Assembly (NCBI GenBank): GCA_964541525.1
Contig: CAZIQF010000016.1
Span: 1 to 39,038 of the forward strand
Direction of reading: 5' to 3'
Source of the DNA: UBA1737 sp964541525
GTDB taxonomy: Bacteria; Bacillota_I; Bacilli_A; ML615J-28; CAG-313
DNA: 39,038 bases
The notes under the pieces are model-generated. The model made no database searches. It was given only the letters and a program-made list of their open reading frames with translations, and was not told the DNA's origin. The translations under genes were made by a program, and so were the position numbers. Of the stretch, positions 8,268-15,722 are shown in pieces (the first letter of the stretch is position 1; every line of letters starts with the position of its first letter).

Positions 8268-9465
8268 GATTCACCTCATTATTTTTATAATCTTGATATA
8301 ATTGTTCAAACGATTTAAGCGATTTTTCAATCATTGATCTTTTAACACAATAAGCAACTCGCACATAACCTGAATAACCAAAAGAATCACTTGGAACCAG
8401 TAATAACTCATATTTTTTTGCATATTCAGAAAATTGATTAGCATCAGGTTCTAACGCTTTAACAAATAAATAAAAAGCACCATCTGGTTTAGCAACCTCA
8501 TAACCGATTGCTGTTAAGCTATTATATAATAAATCACGATTGATTTTATACTCAGCTAGATCTCCAGTATAACCTAAACACGCAGGAATCATTTTTTGAA
8601 AAAGCGAAGGTGCACATACAAATCCTAAACTACGTCCAGCACCACAAACTGCAGTAAAAAGATCGACACCATTATGACATTTACTACTAACTAAAATGTA
8701 ACCAATTCTTTCTCCTGGTAATGATAATGATTTGGAAAAAGAATAACAAACAATCGTGTTTTGATAATATTTGGTTACAAATGGATATTTAATATCACTA
8801 TAAACTAATTCCCGATATGGTTCATCAGAAACTAGATAAATATCATGTTGATATTCTTCCTGCTTATTTTCTAAAATTAAACTAATCTTTTTAATAACAT
8901 CCTCAGGATAAACCACACCAGTTGGATTATTCGGTGAATTAATCACAATAATCTTGGTCTTATCAGTAATTAATCGTTCTAATTCTTCAAAATCAGGATA
9001 AAAATTAGCATCATCCGGAGCTGCAACTACTAGTTTTCCACCAGCATTTTCAACAAATACTCGATATTCAGGAAAAAATGGAGCGAATACAATCACTTCA
9101 TCACCAGGATTTAATAATGCTTTAAACGTAATTGTCAGTGATGCTGCAGCACCAACAGTCATATAAACCAACTCTGGTTTTTCTTCAATTTCATAAGTTC
9201 GATTTAAATAATCACAAATGGCTTTTCTAACATTGTAATCACCAACCGCTGAAGTATAGCCATGTAAAACCACTGGATCAACATTTGATAATAAATCGAT
9301 TAAAGTATCAGTTACAATTTGTGGTGTAGGAATACTTGGATTGCCGATACTATAATCAAAAACATTGTCTTCACCTATAATTTTTTTTCTTAAATTACCA
9401 TATTCAAAAAGTTCTCTAATTACTGAACCTTTTGCCCCTAAACTTTTCATTAAATTATTACCCAT
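8260..9465 (-). CDS. class I/II PLP aminotransferase, probably aromatic
   Basis: A 401-residue fold-type I aminotransferase. Recognisable features are NSPNNPTGVVYP with the cofactor-contacting Asn, SDEPYRELVY with the PLP Asp and Tyr, and SFSKSLSLPGERIGY containing the Schiff-base Lys and the phosphate-binding Arg. The family covers AspC/PatA-like enzymes that accept aspartate or aromatic 2-oxo acids. Position as first gene of a complete Phe/Tyr operon suggests that it transaminates phenylpyruvate and 4-hydroxyphenylpyruvate (or prephenate), but that is context, not a visible residue. It begins with ATG after GAGGT and overlaps pheA by 8 bases. Confidence 0.9.
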   Translation of the reverse strand: MGNNLMKSLGAKGSVIRELFEYGNLRKKIIGEDNVFDYSIGNPSIPTPQIVTDTLIDLLSNVDPVVLHGYTSAVGDYNVRKAICDYLNRTYEIEEKPELVYMTVGAAASLTITFKALLNPGDEVIVFAPFFPEYRVFVENAGGKLVVAAPDDANFYPDFEELERLITDKTKIIVINSPNNPTGVVYPEDVIKKISLILENKQEEYQHDIYLVSDEPYRELVYSDIKYPFVTKYYQNTIVCYSFSKSLSLPGERIGYILVSSKCHNGVDLFTAVCGAGRSLGFVCAPSLFQKMIPACLGYTGDLAEYKINRDLLYNSLTAIGYEVAKPDGAFYLFVKALEPDANQFSEYAKKYELLLVPSDSFGYSGYVRVAYCVKRSMIEKSLKSFEQLYQDYKNNEVNHG

Positions 9466-9487
9466 ATTATTACCTCGTTATTTATCT

Positions 9488-9516
9488 ATTATATCACATT
9501 TTATCCAATAAATTAA
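9488..9516 (-). promoter_or_regulatory. probable sigma-A promoter of the aromatic operon
   Basis: On the - strand a perfect TATAAT lies at 9493-9488, with a poor -35 (TTAATT, 9516-9511) 17 bases upstream. The leader to the first ATG is only about 15 bases, too short for a T-box, a leader peptide or another riboregulator, so any control of this operon must be by a protein or at enzyme level. Confidence 0.6.
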
Positions 9517-9555
9517 GCGGTTTAATTTATTTTTTTATTTTAATTAAGTTTTCGC

Positions 9556-9584
9556 TTGAAATTCAAGGAATTATTTGATAAAAT
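9556..9584 (+). promoter_or_regulatory. sigma-A promoter of recU
   Basis: TTGAAA (9556-9561), 17 bases, TAAAAT (9579-9584) on the + strand, 24 bases before the recU ATG, which has AAGAGGA as ribosome site. It is divergent from the aromatic operon promoter in the same 142-base gap. Confidence 0.75.
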
Positions 9585-9607
9585 TACTATAAAAAGAGGA
9601 AAATATT

Positions 9608-10231
9608 ATGAAAAAAATCTTAAAATATCCTGATGGCTCTAAGCGAGAAATCGATACCGAAATTAGAGAAACTCAAAAAAATTTTAAAAAATCAAGATTA
9701 GGGATTAGCTTTGAACAAGCAATCAATGAAAGCAATGATTACTATTTGAATAAAGAAATTGCAGCAATCTATAAAAAACCAACTCCAGTTCAAATTGTTA
9801 AAGTTGATTATCCCGGTCGTAATAAAGCGAAAATTACTGAAGCCTATTTTAAAACTCCTTCTACAACTGACTATAACGGGATTTATAAGGGCAAATATAT
9901 CGATTTTGAAGCTAAATCTTGCAAAAGTTCCAGCTTTTCTTTTGATAATATTTATGAACATCAAATCAAACATTTAGAGTTAACCGAAAAACTAGGCGGT
10001 TGTTCTTTTTTAATTATTGAATTTTCAACTAAAAATGAAATATATTTATTTCCTACTAAAATCTTAGTTAAAAAATACAATGAAAGTATTGTTGGTGGTA
10101 GAAAAAGTATTCCTTATGAAACATTCAAAAATGAAGGCATTCAGATTGAAACCGGATTTAATCCAAGAATTAATTATTTAAAAGCAGTTGATCAATATTT
10201 TTTTTACAAGGAAAAAGATGATTCCATTTAA
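9608..10231 (+). CDS. recU: Holliday junction resolvase RecU
   Basis: Firmicute Holliday-junction endonuclease that cleaves RuvAB-bound junctions and supports segregation and DNA repair. The 207-residue protein has the RecU pattern: FEQAINESNDYYL, KKPTPVQIVKVDYPGR, TPSTTDYNGIYKGKYIDFEAKS holding the metal-binding D and E-x-K residues of the nuclease core, and the H-x-K/Q helix IYEHQIKHLE. In Bacillus, recU is paired with ponA; here it stands alone and divergent from the aromatic operon, with its own promoter, and its stop codon lies inside a terminator shared with upp. Confidence 0.93.
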   Translation: MKKILKYPDGSKREIDTEIRETQKNFKKSRLGISFEQAINESNDYYLNKEIAAIYKKPTPVQIVKVDYPGRNKAKITEAYFKTPSTTDYNGIYKGKYIDFEAKSCKSSSFSFDNIYEHQIKHLELTEKLGGCSFLIIEFSTKNEIYLFPTKILVKKYNESIVGGRKSIPYETFKNEGIQIETGFNPRINYLKAVDQYFFYKEKDDSI

Positions 10232-10252
10232 AACGAAATCATCTCTTTTTTT
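10217..10252. terminator. bidirectional terminator between recU and upp
   Basis: GATGATT (10217-10223) pairs with AATCATC (10237-10243), followed rightwards by a run of seven T and leftwards by five T. The stem overlaps the recU stop codon and ends just before the upp stop, so one hairpin serves two converging genes. Confidence 0.8.
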
Positions 10253-10880
10253 ATTTAGTACCAAATAAGCGGTCACCACAATCTCCTAAGCCAGGAACAA
10301 TATAACCTTTTTCATTAAGTTTTTCATCTTGAGCAGCTAAGAAAATATCAACATCAGGATGATGTTTCCTAACATTTTCAATACCTTCACTAACACCAAC
10401 AATTCCCATATAAATGATATGTTTAGCACCACGTTCTTTCAAAATATCAATGGCTTTTACACAACTACCACCTGTTGCAAGCATTGGATCAACTAAAAAA
10501 ACTGTAGCAGTATCAATATTAGTTGGAAATTTTGCATAATATAATTCTGGTTCTAGTGTTGCTTCATTTCGAAATAAACCAATATAACCAACTTTTGCTT
10601 GGGGAATTAGTACTTGAATTCCTTCAACCATGCCAAGTCCAGCTCTTAAAATCGGCACAATAACAATATCGCTTTCCAGCATCTTGGTTTTACATACAGC
10701 AATTGGCGTTTTAATATCAACATCTCTAACAGGCAAACTTCTTGTAGCCTCATATGCCATTAATGTTGCAATCTCACCTACTGTTTCTCTAAAATCTTTC
10801 GTATTAGTTTTTTCATCACGAATAATTGATAATTTATGACTAATTAATGGGTGATTAAAAATCACTACTTTTCCGCTCAT
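10251..10880 (-). CDS. upp: uracil phosphoribosyltransferase
   Basis: Pyrimidine salvage: uracil plus PRPP gives UMP. The 209-residue length is standard. The PRPP-binding loop is DPMLATGGSCVKAID, preceded by PILRAGLGM, and the protein ends in the family tail GLGDCGDRLFGTK. It is preceded by AAGGAGG, 6 bases before the ATG, and follows recA by 65 bases containing a hairpin but no convincing promoter, so it may be read partly through from recA. Confidence 0.97.
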   Translation of the reverse strand: MSGKVVIFNHPLISHKLSIIRDEKTNTKDFRETVGEIATLMAYEATRSLPVRDVDIKTPIAVCKTKMLESDIVIVPILRAGLGMVEGIQVLIPQAKVGYIGLFRNEATLEPELYYAKFPTNIDTATVFLVDPMLATGGSCVKAIDILKERGAKHIIYMGIVGVSEGIENVRKHHPDVDIFLAAQDEKLNEKGYIVPGLGDCGDRLFGTK

Positions 10881-10895
10881 TTTTTCCTCCTTATT

Positions 10896-10931
10896 TTATA
10901 AAAGATTGAAATGTTTAATTCATTTCAATCT
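10896..10931 (-). terminator. terminator/attenuator hairpin between recA and upp
   Basis: An 11-bp perfect stem (10903-10913 with 10921-10931, loop 7) is followed leftwards by TTTTATAAA. A second, mutually exclusive pairing is possible: the end of recA (10939-10951, reading TTATAAAAGATTG on the - strand) is complementary to the 3' arm plus T-run. The T-run is weak, so partial read-through into upp is plausible. Confidence 0.55.
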
Positions 10932-10945
10932 AATAACCCAATCTT

Positions 10946-11983
10946 TTATAATAATTCTCGAATTTTTGTTTCAATTTCACTTGCTAAATTAGGGTTATTT
11001 TTGAATAATTCTTTTACATTTTCTCTACCTTGGCCTAAACGTTCGCCATTGTATGAGAACCATGCTCCACTTTTATCAACGATTTCATATTTAACTGCAA
11101 GATCTAATAATTCACCTTCATGGGAAATTCCTTTTCCATAGATTAAATCAACTTCAGCAGTTCTAAATGGTGGTGCGACTTTATTTTTAACAACTTTAAT
11201 TCTTGTTAAATTACCAATTGCTTCAGTACCGTCTTTAATTTGATCAACACGTCTAATATCAAGACGAATCGTTGCATAGAATTTTAAGGCACGACCACCT
11301 GAAGTTGTTTCTGGGCTTCCAAATAACACACCAACTTTTTCACGAATTTGGTTAATAAAAATCGCAACAGTCTTACTCTTATTAATAACACCTGCAAGTT
11401 TACGCATAGCTTGACTCATTAATCTTGCTTGAAGACCAACATGGCTAGCACCCATATCACCTTCAATTTCGGCCTTAGGAACTAAAGCTGCAACTGAGTC
11501 AATAACAATAACGGAAATAACACCACTACGTACTAATGCTTCAACTATTTCTAATGCTTGTTCACCATCGTCTGGTTGAGAAACAATTAGATTATCAATA
11601 TCAACACCTAATGCTTTTGCATAATTAGGATCCAATGCATGTTCAGCATCAACAAAAGCTGCATAACCACCTTGCTTTTGTGCTTCAGCAATTGCATGTA
11701 AAGCAAATGTTGTTTTACCACTAGATTCTGGTCCAAAAATTTCAATAATTCGCCCTTTAGGATATCCACCAACACCAATAGCGGCATCAAGAGTAATTGA
11801 ACCAGTAGGGATAACTTCAACTTTTTCTTGTACGGCATCACCAAGTTTCATTACAGAACCTTTGCCATAAGTTTTTTCAATTGCTTTAAACGCATCTAAT
11901 AATGCCTTTTCTTTTTCAGCATTCTTTTCATCTAATTCAACATCTTCAATTTTAATTTGTTTAGCACTCTTTTTTTCTGCCAT
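10946..11983 (-). CDS. recA: recombinase RecA
   Basis: Central strand-exchange ATPase for homologous recombination, also needed to integrate DNA taken up by competent cells. Walker A is GPESSGKTT, followed by DAEHALDPNYAKALGV, the Walker B region VIVIDSVAALVPKAEIEGDMG, loop L1 around MRKLAG, NQIREKVGVLFGSPETTSGGRALKFYA and the C-terminal domain with NGERLGQGRENVKE. The 345 residues are full length with an unbroken frame (no intein). It starts 3 bases after pgsA, so it is co-transcribed with it. No LexA-type operator (GAAC-N4-GTTC) is visible upstream of pgsA. Confidence 0.98.
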   Translation of the reverse strand: MAEKKSAKQIKIEDVELDEKNAEKEKALLDAFKAIEKTYGKGSVMKLGDAVQEKVEVIPTGSITLDAAIGVGGYPKGRIIEIFGPESSGKTTFALHAIAEAQKQGGYAAFVDAEHALDPNYAKALGVDIDNLIVSQPDDGEQALEIVEALVRSGVISVIVIDSVAALVPKAEIEGDMGASHVGLQARLMSQAMRKLAGVINKSKTVAIFINQIREKVGVLFGSPETTSGGRALKFYATIRLDIRRVDQIKDGTEAIGNLTRIKVVKNKVAPPFRTAEVDLIYGKGISHEGELLDLAVKYEIVDKSGAWFSYNGERLGQGRENVKELFKNNPNLASEIETKIRELL

Positions 11984-11986
11984 CTT

Positions 11987-12688
11987 CTATTTCTCCTTTT
12001 GTTGTTGAGATTTTTTCTTTTTCTTCATACTAGGATCTTCTAAAACGCCAATATTCTTAATTAAATAATCAGCACCACTAAAGATAGTTACCGCTAAAGT
12101 TGCAATAATCAAGGTATTAGCAATAAAAACATACACTGGTGAATAAGGAACAAGTTTAGCTGTTTCCGGATTTTCTAAAATTGCACATCCAGCAAGAAGG
12201 AATAATAATGTTACAAATTGTAATGTTGTTTTAATTTTGCCATACCAACTAGCAGCAATCACCGTTTTCTTGCCTGCAGCAACTAATCTAATACCAGTTA
12301 CCATAAATTCTCTCGCAAGAATAATCCAAACCATCCACCATTTTAAAATAATTGTTGTTGTTTCTCCACCTCTAATTGCATTATAATTACATTGATCAAG
12401 AACAATCATCAATAATGTAACAACTAATAGTTTATCAGCTAGTGGATCTAAAAATTTTCCTAAATCTGTAACCATATTATGCTTGCGTGCATATTTACCA
12501 TCAATTAGATCAGTCATTGCTCCAATGAAAGCAATAATCAAGATCAGTAAGTTACACACCGATAGATGATGTAACTCCTCAAACACGTGCATATTACGTA
12601 AAGGTTCAATTGAATAAATAATAATTATTAATGGTATAAGTAAAATTCTTCCAATTGTTAATTTATTTGGTAAATTCATTTTTTTCAC
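11987..12688 (-). CDS. pgsA: CDP-diacylglycerol-glycerol-3-phosphate 3-phosphatidyltransferase
   Basis: Makes phosphatidylglycerol phosphate, the committed step to anionic membrane lipids. The CDP-alcohol phosphotransferase motif is complete: DLIDGKYAR, then G and two D in LGKFLDPLAD, matching D-x2-DG-x2-AR-x8-G-x3-D-x3-D. Several hydrophobic helices are visible (from residues 10, 45, 85, 115, 155 and 185). Length 233 is slightly longer than the usual 190, owing to an internal insert around PLRNMHVFEELHH and a basic C-terminal tail. Next to recA, as in many Firmicutes, where pgsA, cinA and recA cluster. GAGGTG precedes the ATG. Confidence 0.95.
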   Translation of the reverse strand: MKKMNLPNKLTIGRILLIPLIIIIYSIEPLRNMHVFEELHHLSVCNLLILIIAFIGAMTDLIDGKYARKHNMVTDLGKFLDPLADKLLVVTLLMIVLDQCNYNAIRGGETTTIILKWWMVWIILAREFMVTGIRLVAAGKKTVIAASWYGKIKTTLQFVTLLFLLAGCAILENPETAKLVPYSPVYVFIANTLIIATLAVTIFSGADYLIKNIGVLEDPSMKKKKKSQQQKEK

Positions 12689-12700
12689 CTCTTTTGTACT

Positions 12701-12729
12701 ATTATACCAAAAATCTTAACTTATTGCAA
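12701..12729 (-). promoter_or_regulatory. sigma-A promoter of pgsA-recA
   Basis: TTGCAA (12729-12724), 17 bases, TATAAT (12706-12701) preceded by GG on the - strand, 13 bases before the pgsA ATG. This is one of the best promoters in the window and would give constitutive expression. Confidence 0.85.
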
Positions 12730-12780
12730 GCAGTAGAATTAACTTTTTATCAAAGATACTAGATTTAAAGAGTTTATATC

Positions 12781-12826
12781 TCACTTATATAATTAACAAA
12801 AATTTGTAAATCTTGTTTGTGAAAAA
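12781..12826 (-). promoter_or_regulatory. 46-bp conserved element, copy A (upstream of pgsA-recA)
   Basis: Aligns without gaps to 18423-18468 upstream of comEA: 39 of 46 bases identical, 24/25 at one end and 11/11 at the other. Read leftwards it has TTTTTCACAAA, a variable centre, then AATTTTTGTTAATTATATA and GTGA. It lies between the terminator of the gpr operon and the sigma-A promoter of pgsA. Same orientation and same place relative to a terminator as copy B. Function is inferred: an alternative promoter or activator site. Confidence 0.6.
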
Positions 12827-12837
12827 AAGAAAATATT

Positions 12838-12868
12838 CCTTAAAAAAAGAAACCATAAGGTTTCTTTT
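12838..12868 (-). terminator. terminator of the gpr operon
   Basis: Reading leftwards, AAAAGAAACC, loop TTAT, GGTTTCTTTT, then more T. It starts directly after the stop codon of the 85-residue gene. Confidence 0.85.
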
Positions 12869-12869
12869 C

Positions 12870-13127
12870 CTATCCATTTTTCGAAAAAATGCTCTCTAAT
12901 TTATCATTAATAAAATCTTCAAGTTTATGAGCTGTTTTATTAATCAAATATTCATTCGGAACTAAATCAAAATTTTGATAATCACCATTAGGTTTAGTAA
13001 TTTCTTCTTCAAAATTGTCTTTTGCTTCTTCAAAAAAATTACTTGCACCTTGACTAAAATCGCCACCTAACGATAGTCCCCCTAAAAATAAAGCAATCAT
13101 TCCCATAATAATCAAAATATTTTTCAT
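12870..13127 (-). CDS. small membrane-anchored or exported protein coupled to gpr
   Basis: I do not recognise this 85-residue protein. It has an N-terminal hydrophobic segment (residues about 4-22, ILIIMGMIALFLGGLSLGG) followed by a charged, acidic domain with two amphipathic stretches; it could be a single-pass membrane protein or carry an uncleaved signal. Its ATG overlaps the gpr TGA as ATGA, with GAGGGG as ribosome site, and a terminator follows its stop. In Bacillus the gene after gpr is spoIIP; this protein is far too short and lacks that hydrolase domain. Context makes a role in spore formation or germination likely, but nothing in the sequence proves it. Confidence 0.7.
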   Translation of the reverse strand: MKNILIIMGMIALFLGGLSLGGDFSQGASNFFEEAKDNFEEEITKPNGDYQNFDLVPNEYLINKTAHKLEDFINDKLESIFSKNG

Positions 13128-14176
13128 TCTAACCCCTCACTTAAACTAATACTTTTATGTAGAGCTTTATTTAATCCCCACGCAACAATTTTAGATAGAT
13201 CTTCTACTTCTAAATCAATATCTTTACTAGTCACCATTAAATTATATCCATTGGGTGTTAAAACATTCATAAATAACTGTTTTTGTTCAGCTTCTGATAG
13301 CAATCCGACTTGTCCTAAAAAATGTTCCTTAATATTAGATGTCGGTTCTTTTAACTTTTCATACTCCAAACCAATGCCAGTTGGTGAAAGTTTATTGATT
13401 TTAGGCATATTATTTTCTAACTCTAAGTTTAAATATTTAAGAACATAATTAATGGTATTACTTGCAATACTTACTGCATCAACAACTGTCGGAATACCTA
13501 CTGCAATTACAGGTATTCCCATTGTCTTAAATGAAATCTCTTTTCGCTTATTTCCAACTCCAGATCCTGGTGATATTCCTGTATCAGTTACTTGAATCGT
13601 CCGATTAACTCGCGAAATATCTGACGAGGCTAAAGCATCAACAACAATGATATAATCAACATCAATTTTATTTCGTACAGATTCTATAATATCATATGTT
13701 TCAATTCCAGTTGTCCCCATTACCCCAGGGCTAATTGCTGAAACAACTGCGTAACCTTCGCTCATTTGATTATTCAACTGTAAATGTCTTGTAACAACAA
13801 TATTATCCACAACATATGGCCCAATCGCATCTGGAGTAACATTATCATTCCCAAGGCCTACCACTAAACATGATTTATTATGTAAGTTATAGATATCCAA
13901 TAATTCCTTAATAATCTTTGATAAAGCATTTTCAATTTTATCGGATACTATATGATCATGATAATTTAAATTAGTTAAATCAATGGTATAATAGATTCCT
14001 GGTGCTTTTTGTAAGATCGAAGCTGCTGGTTCATCAATTTGATGACAAATAATATTGATACCTTCGACATCCTCACAAGCAGTTTTCAGTCCTTCTAAAT
14101 TTTCATCATTATACTCTTGTGCTTTATCATAAGCTAAGTCAGTTCTCAAAAGCCATTTGTTATTTTCATTTTGCAT
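13124..14176 (-). CDS. gpr: germination protease (GPR endopeptidase)
   Basis: Degrades small acid-soluble spore proteins when a spore germinates; made in the forespore as a zymogen. Family features: RTDLA near the N-terminus after a short propeptide-like region, PGIYYTIDLTNL, CLVVGLGNDNVTPDAIGP, VSAISPGVMGTTGIET, DALASSDISRVNRTIQ and GSGVGNKRKEISFKTMGIPVIAVGIPTVVDA. In place of the frequent GNWNVTPD this copy has GNDNVTPD. The frame extends to 14224, but the ATG at 14176 has GAGGTG 6 bases upstream, giving 350 residues, and the longer version would add an unlikely basic-hydrophobic leader. It overlaps the 85-residue gene and diverges from holA. Its presence is the main evidence that the organism forms endospores. 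Confidence 0.93.
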   Translation of the reverse strand: MQNENNKWLLRTDLAYDKAQEYNDENLEGLKTACEDVEGINIICHQIDEPAASILQKAPGIYYTIDLTNLNYHDHIVSDKIENALSKIIKELLDIYNLHNKSCLVVGLGNDNVTPDAIGPYVVDNIVVTRHLQLNNQMSEGYAVVSAISPGVMGTTGIETYDIIESVRNKIDVDYIIVVDALASSDISRVNRTIQVTDTGISPGSGVGNKRKEISFKTMGIPVIAVGIPTVVDAVSIASNTINYVLKYLNLELENNMPKINKLSPTGIGLEYEKLKEPTSNIKEHFLGQVGLLSEAEQKQLFMNVLTPNGYNLMVTSKDIDLEVEDLSKIVAWGLNKALHKSISLSEGLE

Positions 14177-14199
14177 AAATATCACCTCAAGATATTTTT

Positions 14200-14214
14200 T
14201 AACAATAATTGTTA
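14200..14214. promoter_or_regulatory. 15-bp palindrome in the gpr/holA divergent region
   Basis: TAACAATAATTGTTA is a perfect palindrome around a central A, 24 bases upstream of the gpr ATG and just after a TATAAA read leftwards. It is placed like an operator in the gpr start region; no regulator is known from the sequence. Confidence 0.35.
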
Positions 14215-14229
14215 TTTTATACACTTTAC

Positions 14230-14258
14230 TTTAATATTTTAAAAAAATATGGTATAAT
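14230..14258 (+). promoter_or_regulatory. sigma-A promoter of holA
   Basis: TATAAT preceded by GG at 14253-14258; the -35 (TTTAAT, 14230-14235) is weak at 17-base spacing. TTAGGAGG follows at 14273-14280, 8 bases before the ATG. Confidence 0.65.
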
Positions 14259-14288
14259 ATTCATAACTATCGTTAGGAGGAATTACTA

Positions 14289-15260
14289 ATGACCGATGAA
14301 AATTTATATTTATTTACTGGATCTGCAGAAATTTTTATTCAAAATCGCATTTCAAGAATTATCAGCAGTTTTGATAAACAGCAAATTACTGTAATCAAAT
14401 ATGATATGGAACAAACATCATTTACAAAGGTGTTAGAAGATGCATATACTATTCCTTTTTTAGAAGATTTAAAGATCATTATATTACGTAATCCAACTTT
14501 TTTAACAACCAAAGGTGAATTAACAAACGATGCAAAAGCATTTATTAAATACCTAAAAAAGCCTGTTGATACTAGTATCATTATTATTAATGCTAGTAAT
14601 ATTACCCCTAACCCAACTAATGAAATCTACAAAGCACTTAAAAACTATGCAATGATTATTGATTATTCTGATTCCGAAGAAATTGAGATTAAAGGATGGA
14701 TTACTAGAACGTGTGCTAATCGCAATATTGAAATTAAAGATAGCGCGATTAACCTATTTTTAGAATATATCAATTCTGATCAAGTCAGAATGGTCAATGA
14801 ATTAGAAAAAATCATGGATTATGTTGGTAATAATGGCATTATTGATGAGAGTGTGGTTCAACTATTAGTGACCAAAGATTTAAGTAAAGAAATTTTTAAC
14901 TTAATTAAAGCGATTATTGCGAAGGATTTAATCTTAACTAATCAAATCTATCAAACATTATCCCTACAAACAAAAGATGTCCTAGGAATTATTACAATGA
15001 TTTCTAATTCATTAAAAGAATTGCTGACTACTGCCAAACTATTAAAAGCTGGATATAGCCAACACGATATCTCTCGTTTCTATAATGTATCATCTAGCCG
15101 TGCTTATTATATTGTAAAAGATGCTAAAAACTTCCAAATTAGCGATCTAGAGTCATATATAATCAAAATGGCTGATTTAGATTATAAAATCAAATCAGGT
15201 AAAATTGATAAAAACATTGGTATTGAACTATTGCTTTTACAAATCAATAATCAAGAATAA
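14289..15260 (+). CDS. holA: DNA polymerase III delta subunit
   Basis: Clamp-loader subunit that opens the beta sliding clamp at the replication fork. The 323-residue protein has the HolA/YqeN layout: an AAA-like N-terminal domain without a functional P-loop (LYLFTGSAEIFIQNRISRI at the usual place), a middle region IIIINASNITPNPTNEIYKALKN, GWITRTCANRNIEIKDSAI, and the C-terminal helical domain with KDLSKEIFNLIKAI and MADLDYKIKSGKIDKNIGIELLL. It sits in the ancestral comEA-comEC-holA-rpsT-gpr neighbourhood, although here it is on the opposite strand to the rest. Confidence 0.92.
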   Translation: MTDENLYLFTGSAEIFIQNRISRIISSFDKQQITVIKYDMEQTSFTKVLEDAYTIPFLEDLKIIILRNPTFLTTKGELTNDAKAFIKYLKKPVDTSIIIINASNITPNPTNEIYKALKNYAMIIDYSDSEEIEIKGWITRTCANRNIEIKDSAINLFLEYINSDQVRMVNELEKIMDYVGNNGIIDESVVQLLVTKDLSKEIFNLIKAIIAKDLILTNQIYQTLSLQTKDVLGIITMISNSLKELLTTAKLLKAGYSQHDISRFYNVSSSRAYYIVKDAKNFQISDLESYIIKMADLDYKIKSGKIDKNIGIELLLLQINNQE

Positions 15261-15320
15261 TATTATATTTATTCTATCAAGCATACTTTTTTAATCTTTT
15301 CAAAAATAAACTTTAATTAC

Positions 15321-15352
15321 AAAAAAAAGACCTCAATCGAGGTCATTTTTTA
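15321..15352. terminator. bidirectional terminator between holA and rpsT
   Basis: GACCTC (15329-15334), loop AATC, GAGGTC (15339-15344), flanked by eight A on the left and six T on the right, so it works for both converging genes. Confidence 0.9.
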
Positions 15353-15616
15353 TTAAGCTAATTTGTTTAATTGTTTAGCACAACGAGATTTTTGACGAGC
15401 AACATAGCTTTTATTATGTACACCCTTAGAAATAGATTTGTCTAATTTTTTACATAAGAATTGATATGCTTTTGTTGCTTCTTCTTTGTTACCAGCTTCA
15501 ACTGCAGCTTCAAATGCTTTCATTGCAGTTTTAACTGATGAATCAAAAGAACTATTTAATAAGTTTCTTTTTTTGTTAGTAATATCTCGTTTAATTTGTT
15601 GTTTAATGTTTGCCAT
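15353..15616 (-). CDS. rpsT: 30S ribosomal protein S20
   Basis: Small-subunit primary binding protein contacting 16S rRNA. Highly basic, 87 residues: MANIKQQIKRD, NSSFDSSVKTAMKAFEAA, KLDKSISKGVHNKSYVARQKSR and a C-terminal AKQLNKLA, all typical of S20. The frame is open further upstream, but GGAGGTGAAAGTA stands directly before the ATG at 15616 and the MANIK start is the family norm. Monocistronic with its own promoter and a terminator. Confidence 0.97.
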   Translation of the reverse strand: MANIKQQIKRDITNKKRNLLNSSFDSSVKTAMKAFEAAVEAGNKEEATKAYQFLCKKLDKSISKGVHNKSYVARQKSRCAKQLNKLA

Positions 15617-15646
15617 TACTTTCACCTCCGAGGATTTAACGTGTTT

Positions 15647-15675
15647 ATTATACCATAAATTGTTTATTTTCTCAA
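15647..15675 (-). promoter_or_regulatory. sigma-A promoter of rpsT
   Basis: TTGAGA (15675-15670), 17 bases, TATAAT preceded by GG (15652-15647), 31 bases before the rpsT ATG. Confidence 0.85.
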
Positions 15676-15722
15676 GTAAAAGCAACTATTAATTTATATT
15701 TTATCTTTTTTTACCGAAATTA

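Noticed and set aside
9466..9607. T-box, leader peptide or riboswitch controlling the aromatic operon
   Set aside because: Only about 15 bases separate the promoter from the first ATG and there is no room for such a structure.
12689..12780. LexA/SOS operator for recA
   Set aside because: No GAAC-N4-GTTC-like site exists between the pgsA start and the upstream terminator.
12870..13127. spoIIP, the usual neighbour of gpr
   Set aside because: The protein is only 85 residues long and has none of the SpoIIP hydrolase domain.
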